Shown here: piece by piece, positions 14,701-22,449 of the stretch
Layout of the letters: every line of letters begins with the position of its first letter
How positions within the stretch are numbered: position 1 is the stretch's first letter
Source: Homalodisca vitripennis
Lineage: Eukaryota > Arthropoda > Insecta > Hemiptera > Cicadellidae
Length of the DNA stretch: 64,000 nt
Reading direction: 5' to 3'
NCBI RefSeq assembly: GCF_021130785.1
Contig: NC_060210.1
Location: 181,400,501-181,464,500 of the forward strand
Position numbers and translations under genes: made by a program
The notes under the pieces: model-generated
The model's database searches: none
Told to the model about the DNA's origin: nothing
What the model saw: the letters and a program-made list of their open reading frames with translations, nothing else

Positions 14701-17700
14701 TAATTGAACGTATTTCAAATACGTTAAAATTTATTCTATTGCATTATATTGTGTTGCATTTATGCTAGTGGGTCAATTCACAGTTCTAACCAATGCATTT
14801 TTGTTATGTGGCAAATGTTTATATTGAGATATGGAAGGAATAAAATGACTACTGTATTTTCACTTTTCTTTTTTTTATAAAATCTCAATTTGGCTTCAGA
14901 TAAGCGAATATCCCAGTAAAATAGCGACTAAGCAACATCATTACTCCCTATCAGTGTTACCACATATGGTACGAGTAGGTAGTATTACCAGTTAGCAGAC
15001 TCTCTCTAAACTGGATGTTTGCATTGTAATGCGAAGAAGTTATAATTTGTTCATTATAAACCTTTCAGAGACTTGCTTGTGCTGCTAGACGTTTAACAGC
15101 ACCTTCTACTCCACCACAAGCGTACTTTCCATGTGACGATGCAAAAAAAAACCATATAGCTTTAATGGAAAATCTACTGTGTGATGACAGAGGTTTAGAA
15201 AGTTAGTTTTATTCTTATATTGTGATGCAGTCCCATCATCGGAAAAATAATGATTTTGCTCAAGCTCATGAGGTAGTTTTTCCTTTAGATAATCTATCAT
15301 AAGTCGCTGTAAATATGCACCGCATATGTGCAAACTTATATCTCTTGTATTATTGAATTTTTTTTTTCAATTTATTAATAATCTCACTGCCATAGTTTGG
15401 CTTGATTTAAGATTCAAGATGTCTTTATTAGTCATTAAGCAACATAACAAGTTACAATAGACTTCATCAAACTATTGGGCAATAATAAGTAATAAATAAT
15501 AATTTAGAATTAGAGACAGATTTTTTTAATTAAGAAGAACGTTGCAAAAGACATTAGAACTTATAAAAACAAAAGGTAGTCATATATGACTACCTTTTGT
15601 TTTTTCAAGCCTGGTCCTTGGCAGCTCTATTCGTCCCTAAAAGCTTGCACGCAAGATTCCCTTTCATTAAGATTTTTTATCCTAATTCTTATTGTTTTTT
15701 TTTCCAAACATTCTATTTTAATAGAAACTATTTCCCCATAAAATTACTTGATTGGATTGTCGCGGCTTAAACCTAGTATTTTAGTTCTCTTTACAGAGTC
15801 CACTATATTATATTACTACTCTCATTCTTAGGCGAGACCTATTTTCAGAGCTATATCGATTTTGTAGGTTATGTACAGAAAAAACAAATATATGGATGGT
15901 CATACCATAAAACATACAAGACGTTTTGATAAGACTTTGCGTACATATTCAATACATAGTCTACTATATTATATTACTATCCTCATTCTTAGGCGGTACC
16001 TATTTTTGGAGCCATGTAATGAAAAAACAAATCTATAGAATTTCAAATCTCAAAAACATACTAGCCGATTTTGCACACATTCAATACATAACTCAATATT
16101 ATATTAGTTCTCTCTTTTTTTTAAAAAAAAGGAGAGGCCAATCCCCTTTAAGCCTTATTCTGTCCGCCCTCATGGGCCACTGGCCTGTGCCAGAATCTTA
16201 TCAAACAGAATAAGGGGGAGAGTCAATACAGTACAAGGTCAATGGTACTGGTAAAAAGTATAATGGTCACAGACAGGATTTGAACCTGCATTATCTCTAA
16301 CTCAGACCCAAAGTCTCATTCTTAGGCTGCACCTATTTTCATAGCTATATCAATTTCACAGGCGAAATACTGAAAAAATAATCCATGGATGGCCGTACCT
16401 CAAGGCCATACAAGATAAGGCCTGGTGCGTACAAGATGTTTTTGATAAAACTTTATACACACACATAAGACACAGACTACTACTGTATATGATATTATAT
16501 CCCTCATTCATAGGCTGCACCTATTTTCGAAGTTATAACGGTTGTACAGACCATATACTGAAAAAACAAATATATGGATGGCCTAAATCAAAAACATGAA
16601 CTGATTTGATAAAGATTTCTATATTTATTCAAAAATCAGTCTATTACAATTATATTCCAACCCTCATTCTTAGGCCACCCTTTTTTCAGAGCTTCATCGA
16701 TTGTAAAGGCTAAATACTGAAAAATCTTATGGATGGCCGTACCTGAACATAAAGCATTGATGGAAATTTATTTATCCAATTTATTTTCGTGTATGAAATA
16801 TGTTTAGATAACCAGTATGTTACAATATTGTCAAAACTGCAGTAGTAATAAAAAGGTATTAATTTAACTAAAAAAAATCAATTAATTGTGGTATAAAAGT
16901 ATAAAATACAATGATTTAAATCTTTTTATATTTTGACAGATACTTTTGACTACATATGACATTTTGATCTGCTTGTAATTCAAGTACCAGCTCATATTTG
17001 GGAAATATGTTCTAATTTTATTTAGTTTTAATTACAGAAAACCAAAAAAAGCAAGATTTTTTATGATATTGATGTGTTTTATCTTGTGTTTGGTAATGGA
17101 AAACCTGAAGAAGTTCTTGCATGAACTAAATTGTCATACATAGTGTTGTTATTTTTGAAAAACTTTCTTTAAACATTCTTAGTATATGAATTTTTGGTTT
17201 TTGGACGATATTCTATAAAAGTTCATATTCATGCTCATAAGTTATATTCACAGCTTACATTCCAATATTAGTGGCAATAATATGCACTTTTTATAAAGCG
17301 TTATATAGTAGATTCCCTCAAACTCGATTAACAGTACAAACCAATAAAAATTTGCAATTTTATTACATAAATGTAAATTGCTTAAAAAAAAATGTATTAT
17401 TTGTAGAATCATCACCAATTTCATTTTCCTCATACTAGTGTTCGTGTGGTGAGGTGTTGGTATGTCTCAAAAGTGGGTAGTAGTGGGGGGAGGAGCGTCC
17501 TATCCCCGTATCTAAGACACCCTAACCATCGCGACGTAGTGTAGCGGTCATCCTCTACCTTGTAAAATGCAGCACCGCCCCCAGAATCGTAACTCGAACA
17601 CACAACACCACCATACTGCAGTTGTATACTCAATGGCTGATTGGTTGCAGATGATTTAAATTTTAAAAAGAATCGTCAGGTTGTGAGTTGTGAAGATTGT

Positions 17701-18002
17701 CCCAGGAAATTATCTGGATGCTTTTCTTTTAGGAGACGAGAGTTCAAGAAGATGGAGTCTGATGATGCTCAGAGGTTTTTCAGGGAAATTATTATAAGCG
17801 GTGTACACTTGTTATTCGATTGCTATTATCAAACAATTCTATATTTAATCCAACTTAAAAATCGTACAAAATAAGTTATAATAAATTACCGTAACAAGAA
17901 GAATCTCGTACATAACAATTCTTAAAACATACAATTTACAACAACATTACAAAACAACAAAACCATCTATGGCCTAGACTTAGCATATCAAAGAAACCTT
18001 AC

Positions 18003-18033
<31 letters not shown>

Positions 18034-19270
18034 TGCCCAGCTTCATATAAAAAAATAACCACTTTTGTGAAATGAAGGAAAGAATTCTCCCCATGTGTTA
18101 CCAGAATCCAAACCCACATACATGCTGAAGCCACTTAAACAATCTCGTCACTTGTGAGAAATATCTGAATATTTTCCTCGTACTCATCGCCAATTACTAT
18201 AACTCATAATTTGAAATCATATGGTAAGTTAAATAATTTGTAATATTGAATTATCCTATGGATAAAAACAATTGAACCATTCGATAATAGCAATTGAATA
18301 ATGCGTGTAGGCCACTTATTAAAGTCTAACCGATTTTTCTCCTGAAGTCTTCTTTCCAACAGAAGAAAGATCACTCTTGGACACCTGTTCTGTTGAATTT
18401 CACAAAGATGGATGTGAGAGGACTCTTCTCTGCTGACTTAAGAATTCAAAGAAGGAGCTCTTTTCAAAGCCTTTTCGGAACTGTTGAAATTAAAACCTCC
18501 TGCTGCCTTCTCCGCTGGGCTGTGTCCTCTTTCATAAAAAGAAACCTTGGCGGTTAGAAGTGTGGTTGATTTTGCCTTTCCTTACTGAAAACGAAGCTCT
18601 CTGTAACAATAGAGTAGACGCCTGTAATGGAGACTTGCCAGAACCCTCTTTCAACCAGGTAGATGAACGCCTTTTTGTATACATCCTGAACTTTCTTACG
18701 ATCCATTTTTAAGAGTTATCTTTCAAATAGATTGAACTACAATTTGTTTACAGTATAAGAGCTTTTAAAAACACATGTGTCAAGCTCAAAACTTTAATTA
18801 AAAGACACCTAGTTTCCAAGGAAATAATTAACAATAAAGAAGTTTTCAATTTATTTGGTTTCCATGAAAGCAAACAAATATCATTTTTTCGAATACATTT
18901 TATATTAAATTTATATGAGATACAGAAAAAAAAACTATATTATTATTAAAAGTTTATGCTTCCCTAAAAGTTGCAAAATGATTTAAATGCAAAAACAGAA
19001 TAATATTAGCCACCATTATGGTAGTATAAGAACATCACGCTTATATAGTCAAAACATGACTATTGTGTCATGTAAAAACATACCTATATGTTTAAAGTTT
19101 ACGTGGGTTCAATATAACTCCAGTTTTCTTTATATATATATATATATATACGTTAAACTTTATAAATGGCAATAGCCTTATTTAATTTCAATAAACATTG
19201 AATCGCAAAAAGTACTTGCTCCGCCGGGAGTCGAACCCGGATCTCTCACTTGCCGGGTGAATGTGCTACC

Positions 19271-19349
<79 letters not shown>

Positions 19350-21726
19350 CACGTTAAATATACTTTGAATACCATTTTATCATACTTTTCTTTATAATTT
19401 TTACTTAACTTTTACCATAATTTTATCTTTAACACAAAATTTTGTGACCTGGGCAGATGCCCAGTGTGCTCATTTATTGACCAGGAGTTGTATATGTGAC
19501 AGACACGATAGAATAAAAAATAATTGACTTGTAAAAAGGGCTGTATGGTGTAGAATAGCATGCTCGCCTGGCAAGTGAGATATCAGGGTTTGATCCCGGC
19601 AGAGCAAGTACGGTTTTTTCTACTACTAGTTTTTAATTCAAAAACCCAATAGCAGAAATGTAAAACGTATTTTGACTAGTCTTAGTTGATACAACTTCCA
19701 TACAAAAAATTACCAAAATCTGAGGGGTCAAGGTCCAGACCATTGGTTGATTTGGCATGGAATGACCAGCAAGCTATATTTTCATACCTAAAAGAAATGA
19801 ATTTGTTTTTTAAATTGTATAAAATAACAAAATTGTATTTAAAGCGTTATTGAGTCGTGTAGTACTATTATTGGGTAGGGTACGATAAGCGGAACCGGTT
19901 TTTTTATATCGAAGAATGTAATCACCGATACCTAATATTCGCATCTCAAATCCTAGACTATCAATCGATATAAAAGTATATCTGTAGTCTGCAACAACAA
20001 ACATATGTTTTAAAATAAAATGTGAATTTAATATTAACAGTGTCAAACAAATTATTATAACCAAAATCAGGAAAACTGAAGACGATCATATTTGCTCCTC
20101 TCACAGTTACATTCGTTTCTTGGTAATTCTAGAAGCAATATATGGGTCAACCTCGATTTTTCTCATATTACAATATAATGTTCAAATAGTCAATTAGAAA
20201 AGGAAATGACTAGAATTTCTTGCTGGAAAGCAGTTATAGGGAGCAGGCAACATGCACATCACGATAGCAACTGATTAGGACCGGCCGCCAGTGACTGATA
20301 ACGCCGAGATAACGACGTGCGGACTGAAATTAATTCAGTATATACCCAGATCACGCACGATGCCTTCGCGCTGCTTGCTCTTTTAGAAAAAAAATTAACT
20401 CAAGTAGTTCCAAATTTGAAACCAGTGCCCCTGATCACTAATAGGTAAGTCTAAGCAATATATGACCGTCTGGCGGTTGCCTGCTCCCTATAACTGCTTT
20501 CCAGCAAGAAATTCTAGTCATTTCCTTTTCTAATTGACTATTGGAACATTATATTGTAATATGAGAAAAATCGAGGTTGACCCATATATTGCTTAGAATT
20601 ACCCGTTTCTTTCCCACAAATTTCACATAATGGGTTTTTCGGTACGAGTCCAACATGTTGAAGCCACGAAAAACATGTATTATCATCTTTCAAAGCAATG
20701 TTGTGTAGTTTTCTAAAATTTATTGCCATTCTTAATAATCGAATGTTACTTAAATTTAAAATTTAAATATTACCTTACGTGTATTATTTGAAAGTGTTTA
20801 CAGCTGTTGATATAGATTATTTAAGTTAATTGTTCAAAATAATTAATTAGTATCGATTGATCATATCAATGGTTATGATTAAGAAATATCGTTTGCCAAT
20901 TTCGATATAAAAAACCGGGTCCGCTTATCGTACCCTACCTCTATTATTACACAGGGTAGATGTTTGATAGCATTTAAAAACTGCCCGGATGGATCGCCAC
21001 CAATAATTGTAATTTCTCATTGATACATAGGTTATATTCTGCAAGATAGGCCTAATCAACAATGCACTAACTTCTGAAACCAGTTTTTAAAGATTTCTTT
21101 GTTTATAAAAACATATTGAGCCAATATTTGTATATTCATTGGCATCCATTCATTGCCATTGTTCCAAGTCGTTTGTCAATAACCTTCTCCTACATAAACG
21201 AAATAACAACAGCTGGTATTTACGTCACTAGTCTAAATAAAGGAAGCTGGTAATGATTAATTAGAATATCTATAGGGCAAAGGTCTTATTTAATAGTATC
21301 AATAATTTAAATCAATAATCATAATCCAATTGTGTTGGTGACTGCTTATCCGTAGCATTTATCTTCATGTTATTAAATTAATATATATTTTATATGGGTT
21401 ACGCTCAGAAATTAGGTTGGATTCAGCGTATTTACGTCCGTCTACTTGATCTTTTAATGGATGGAATATATAACCAGTTTCACATCAGTATGACATCCAG
21501 TTGACTTTTGTCTGGGAGGACCTCCACTATACTCCATTGTTGGGTGACAAGGTTCATTACAGTAGATCCCCATTTGCAGCTAAGTGGAAATCCAGTTAGC
21601 AAACACATTGAAGCTTAAAAATGACTGGAGTACTTGGAATAATTAATTCAAAATAAACATATAAGTTAGGTACTGTACTTACTTTTTGTACTGCAACTCA
21701 TTATTAGGCGTAGCCGTCAATTCCAT
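2632..21726 (-). CDS. ZNHIT6: Box C/D snoRNA protein 1 (BCD1/ZNHIT6), six coding exons
   Basis: BCD1 is a nuclear assembly factor for box C/D snoRNPs; in known systems it works with NOP58, the R2TP complex and RUVBL1/2. Exons on the minus strand: 21726-21683, 13817-13636, 8875-8778, 6986-6808, 3559-3413, 2770-2632. They total 789 nt, 262 codons plus stop. All junctions are GT-AG and phases join exactly. The zf-HIT zinc finger occupies about residues 19-53, with ligands C19/C22, C31/C34, a C39-or-C40/C43 pair, H47 and C53. After it come a DYRLLEE motif and the BCD1 C-terminal domain, including VRYY-like RYYLLDP and a family-typical EYPVIHVIL near the end. It is much shorter than the human protein (~470 aa), which has a long N-terminal extension missing here. 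The start is the only in-frame ATG in exon 1. Introns carry many transposons. Confidence 0.92.
3413..3559 (-). CDS. ZNHIT6: ZNHIT6 exon 5
   Basis: Acceptor TTTAG, donor GTAAGG. One base completes the Lys codon from exon 4, then 48 codons, then 2 nt. Encodes the ACIHKYIDPE motif and a VKLLLKAER helix characteristic of BCD1. Confidence 0.9.
4090..5413 (-). mobile_element. nearly intact mariner element with TIRs and TA target duplication
   Basis: Terminal inverted repeats of about 28 bp (CGAGGGGGTACCCAAAA...CCGGAATT) bound a 1324-bp element. TA lies on both sides (4088-4089 and 5414-5415), the expected Tc1/mariner target duplication. It sits in intron 4 of ZNHIT6 with its transposase in the same (minus) orientation. 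The TIR arms differ at only a few positions. A damaged relative is at 37841-38660. Confidence 0.93.
4151..5217 (-). pseudogene. mariner DD34D transposase with one frameshift
   Basis: A DNA-cutting transposase that moves its own element by binding the TIRs. The open frame starts at MASLSEQHAAVKFCFLLG (5217; the ORF is open further upstream to 5265 but homology starts here). Domains: paired-like HTH domain ~1-115, WVPRL-like linker FVPRLL, catalytic Asp in VITGDESW, second in HHDNAPAH, third in PYSPDLAPCDFF. There are 34 residues between Asp 2 and Asp 3, so DD34D. A one-base loss in a T run near 4345 shifts the frame, and the conserved C-terminus (PHMKRGLKGQRF ... GDYFEGDKVVL, stop at 4151) continues in the other frame. 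All catalytic Asp are present, so the break may be very recent or an assembly error. Confidence 0.92.
5985..6245. other. unidentified GC-richer block in ZNHIT6 intron 4
   Basis: This stretch stands out from the AT-rich intron by composition, holding CCCATGGAGG- and GGGCATCCCTGTGG-like sequence. It has no long ORF, tRNA-like box or visible terminal repeats. It may be part of a SINE or the UTR of a LINE. The rest of the intron (3560-6807, outside the mariner) shows nothing I can name. Confidence 0.25.
6808..6986 (-). CDS. ZNHIT6: ZNHIT6 exon 4
   Basis: Acceptor CTAG, donor GTAAGT; 59 codons plus 2 nt. Contains RKIQLYFLPPSFTRH and the YWRIDWVFPQA segment, which matches the 'W-h-h-FP' beta region of BCD1 C-terminal domains. 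Confidence 0.9.
8205..8695 (+). mobile_element. truncated non-LTR retrotransposon (reverse transcriptase scrap)
   Basis: Encodes RT motifs in one frame: RGVPQGSVLGPVLF (8370-8405), then FPLMYADDTTLIV (8453-8485) with the catalytic YADD, then NDLVVNTGKTKQLAFGR. The frame stops at 8643 and runs straight into a short 3' tail, AAATAAAGACTATTGACTATTGAC, typical of LINE 3' ends with small tandem repeats. So both the 5' part and the region between RT and 3' UTR are missing. It lies in intron 3 of ZNHIT6. Confidence 0.85.
8778..8875 (-). CDS. ZNHIT6: ZNHIT6 exon 3
   Basis: The acceptor (GTTAG) and donor (GTAAGT) give 2 + 32 codons in phase. Begins with the conserved DYRLLEE motif following the zinc finger and ends at a codon boundary. 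Confidence 0.9.
10291..11919 (-). mobile_element. piggyBac-like element (TTAA target)
   Basis: TTAA occurs at 10287-10290 and 11920-11923. The inward sequences CACTTTGTGGTCGG and (reverse complement) CTCCTTGCGGTCAG are imperfect inverted repeats. The motif GGCCCGTGAGACTGG near the left end recurs as GGCCCGTCAGACTGG near 11854, and an inverted relative lies near 11797: subterminal repeats of the kind transposases bind. An N-terminal piggyBac-type ORF is inside on the minus strand. It lies in intron 2 of ZNHIT6. Confidence 0.6.
10815..11249 (-). pseudogene. piggyBac-like transposase, N-terminal fragment
   Basis: A 144-codon ORF. Its second half, FQLFFNDSLLTEIVKETNRYA followed by AAEKIQ, is the start of the DDE_Tnp_1_7 (piggyBac) domain; the first half is acidic, as in piggyBac N-termini. 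The catalytic Asp region, the rest of the DDE domain and the C-terminal cysteine-rich domain are absent. The first ~25 residues are hydrophobic and may not be part of the original protein. Confidence 0.65.
12989..13578 (+). mobile_element. 590-bp nonautonomous piggyBac-like element
   Basis: TTAA on both sides (12985-12988, 13579-13582) and perfect 13-bp terminal inverted repeats, CCTGTTGATTAGT. Just inside the left end is a hairpin, GCGCCGCA / TGCGGCGC (13003-13023). An acidic piggyBac-type N-terminal peptide remains inside. It lies 54 bp from exon 2 of ZNHIT6. Confidence 0.8.
13353..13508 (+). pseudogene. relic of piggyBac transposase N-terminus
   Basis: A 51-codon reading frame beginning MVGRSHLNDDEIRKFF followed by an acidic Ser/Asp/Glu stretch. 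This resembles the acidic start of piggyBac transposases ('...DEEI..LL..SDSE'). The frame then stops and no DDE domain follows, consistent with an internal deletion derivative. Confidence 0.5.
13636..13817 (-). CDS. ZNHIT6: ZNHIT6 exon 2 (zf-HIT zinc finger)
   Basis: Acceptor TTTTAG, donor GTAAGT. Encodes CEVCSKNEAKYTCPRC and then CCLECVKIHKKELEC, the full HIT-type zinc finger, followed by a VKFKLLKNFDNIDLLN segment resembling the post-finger helix of ZNHIT6 proteins. Confidence 0.95.
15069..15333 (-). pseudogene. fragment of a repeated arthropod ORF with the YFSDxxASQYKN motif
   Basis: The minus strand reads HYFSDDGTASQYKNKTNFLNLCHH, then FFLHRHMES, and after a small frameshift GAVKRLAAQASL. 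I recall this order (YFSDGA.SQYKN...NLC.H...FFAT.HGK...G..KRLAA.ASL) from multicopy uncharacterised arthropod proteins that behave like transposon genes; that is memory, not a search. The copy has lost residues around the third motif and has a frameshift, so it is not functional. Confidence 0.5.
15565..15604. repeat. 40-bp perfect palindrome
   Basis: The arms AAAAACAAAAGGTAGTCATA and its exact complement meet with no spacer. No coding frame or element boundaries were seen around it. Confidence 0.9.
15770..16780. repeat. degenerate tandem repeat, ~160-190 bp unit
   Basis: The marker CTCATTCTTAGGC followed by ACCTATTTTC.GAGCTATA and, ~60 bp later, ACAAATATATGGATGG recurs at about 15821, 15982, 16315, 16503 and 16663. 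Spacing is 160-190 bp except between the second and third units, where a SINE-like sequence is inserted. The units have diverged considerably. Confidence 0.75.
16111..16312 (-). mobile_element. tRNA-derived SINE-like insertion inside the tandem array
   Basis: On the minus strand, GGTTCAAATCC (16270-16285 region) matches a pol III B box/T-arm, preceded by a TTTGGGT anticodon-loop-like segment. An unrelated body follows, ending in a T/A-rich tail near 16111-16130. It separates two units of the array. The A box was not convincingly found. Confidence 0.45.
17440..17875. other. unidentified GC-richer block in ZNHIT6 intron 1
   Basis: The composition is clearly richer in G+C than the intron around it. 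17440-17650 has a GTTCGAGTT B-box-like sequence on the minus strand (near 17590). 17655-17870 has a short plus-strand frame with CEDCPRKLSGCF and FRRREFKKM. Neither part could be assigned to a known family. Confidence 0.25.
18320..18720 (-). other. decayed coding-like segment, unidentified
   Basis: The minus strand from 18709 reads MDRKKVQDVYKKAFIYLVERGFW and stays open for about 50 codons, then is interrupted repeatedly. The composition suggests former coding sequence, probably from a mobile element, but I recognise no domain. Confidence 0.25.
19217..19277 (-). repeat. tRNA-like sequence (truncated, B box intact)
   Basis: The minus strand reads a D-arm-like TAATGGTAGCACA, an anticodon stem-loop with loop CCGGCAA, and GGGTTCGACTCCC as a perfect T-arm, ending GGAGCA. 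The 5' acceptor strand is replaced by a (CA)n tract, so no full cloverleaf can form. It is read as a tRNA-derived repeat rather than a working tRNA gene. Confidence 0.55.
19273..19346. repeat. (CA)n(TA)n compound microsatellite
   Basis: About 20 CA units followed by about 17 TA units. It replaces the 5' acceptor end of the tRNA-like sequence at 19217-19277. Confidence 0.9.
19538..19606 (+). repeat. second tRNA-like sequence, inverted relative to the first
   Basis: A D-arm-like TGTAGAATAGCATG, an anticodon stem CTCGC/GTGAG with loop CTGGCAA (formal anticodon GGC, Ala), T-arm CAGGGTTTGATCCCG and an end GAGCA. The acceptor strands pair poorly and the T-stem has mismatches. About 75% of it matches the reverse complement of 19217-19277, and both run on into GCAAGTAC. 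Confidence 0.5.
20121..20603. repeat. long internal inverted repeat (arms ~130 bp) within the Merlin-like element
   Basis: 20121-20251 and 20476-20603 are nearly identical reverse complements (from GGTAATTCTA to GAGCAGGCAAC), differing at only a few bases, with a ~225-bp loop. The right arm overlaps the transposase-like ORF, so the left arm is an inverted copy of element sequence or the pair belongs to a nested foldback element. Confidence 0.85.
20538..20729 (-). pseudogene. Merlin/IS1595-type transposase, N-terminal fragment
   Basis: A 63-codon ORF with DDNTCFSWLQHVGLVP followed by NPLCEICGKE. The 'C-x-WLQ..GLVP...C..CGK' pattern is the zinc-ribbon start of IS1595/Merlin transposases. The second half runs into the inverted-repeat arm and no DDE catalytic domain is present. 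Confidence 0.5.
21683..21726 (-). CDS. ZNHIT6: ZNHIT6 exon 1
   Basis: Starts at ATG (21726-21724), encodes MELTATPNNELQYK plus two bases of the next codon, and ends at a GTAAGT donor. The phase (2 nt left over) matches exon 2, which begins with one base completing a Lys codon. Joined to exon 2 it leads straight into the zinc finger. It is followed by a 7.9-kb intron. Confidence 0.8.
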
Positions 21727-22245
21727 TTTAACAACTTCACCGCACTTCTGTTACAAATATCCGTTATAAGACGAACCACCTGAACATTTTAAGTTAAACA
21801 AATACATTCACAACAGTTTCGCTTTGACTGAACTACTAAATTAGCCTAAGAAGACAAGACCACTTCTTATTAATTGTCCAATGTATAACATATTAGATGT
21901 AGGACTAGGATAGGTTATGGTAAATAAAACATGGGTAAACTAACCAAAACATGAAAATAAGGTTAAAGCTAAATAATACTCAACCTGCAAACCACAGAGT
22001 AAAAATAAGAAAGAACTACAAAGCAGATAATCAAATTCTACTGTATCTCTATGGGATATTCCCCGTCAATCCGGATACTGAATTAATATAATTTACGAAT
22101 TGTTTGTCAAAAAACTCATATTACTCCATTGACCATACGTGATAATGATGTAATAATAGTAATTGTTATAGTAAGTGTAATCGTTATAAAGTTACTATGT
22201 TAAAGACCACTGACCTAAAATATATGCTTATTTTTTCAGTTGCCA

Positions 22246-22265
22246 GGGTTAGGGTACGATAAGCG
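22246..22265 (+). repeat. solitary end related to the Merlin-like element
   Basis: TAGGGTACGATAAGCG matches the terminal repeat at 19873. I found no inverted partner nearby, so it is probably a leftover end of another copy. Confidence 0.5.
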
Positions 22266-22387
22266 TTGCCAGAATCACCGGGCAAAGTACCAGAAAGATT
22301 CAACATAAATAAATTTTCTGATTTTAGTTGATAAATTGATTACCAAACTTAAAACATCGTCTGCCTTGTAGAGCTTTTTTCATTTCC

Positions 22388-22447
22388 CACGTAGCACAGA
22401 CAATGGATACGTTTCTATAGAAACGTATCCATTGTCTGTGCACGTAG
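22388..22447. repeat. 46-bp perfect palindrome flanked by 7-bp direct repeats
   Basis: 22395-22417 and 22418-22440 are exact reverse complements with no spacer (arms start CACAGACAATGG). CACGTAG lies directly on both sides (22388-22394, 22441-22447). This is the layout of a minimal foldback insertion with a target duplication. Confidence 0.85.
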
Positions 22448-22449
22448 TA

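Larger units (their letters stand above)
19873..20940 (-). mobile_element. Merlin-like DNA transposon remnant with 8-bp target duplication
   Basis: Terminal inverted repeats GGTAGGGTACGATAAGCGG (left) and its complement (right) extend for ~35 bp with a few differences. CTATTATT flanks both sides (19865-19872, 20941-20948), an exact 8-bp duplication. Merlin elements make 8-9 bp duplications, and the internal minus-strand peptide has an IS1595/Merlin-type N-terminus. hAT elements also make 8 bp, but nothing hAT-like is inside. A lone related end is near 22248. It lies in ZNHIT6 intron 1. Confidence 0.6.

Noticed and set aside
19538..19606. Functional tRNA-Ala gene
   Set aside because: The anticodon arm is plausible but the acceptor stem does not pair and the T-stem has mismatches. 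A related truncated copy nearby indicates a repeat.
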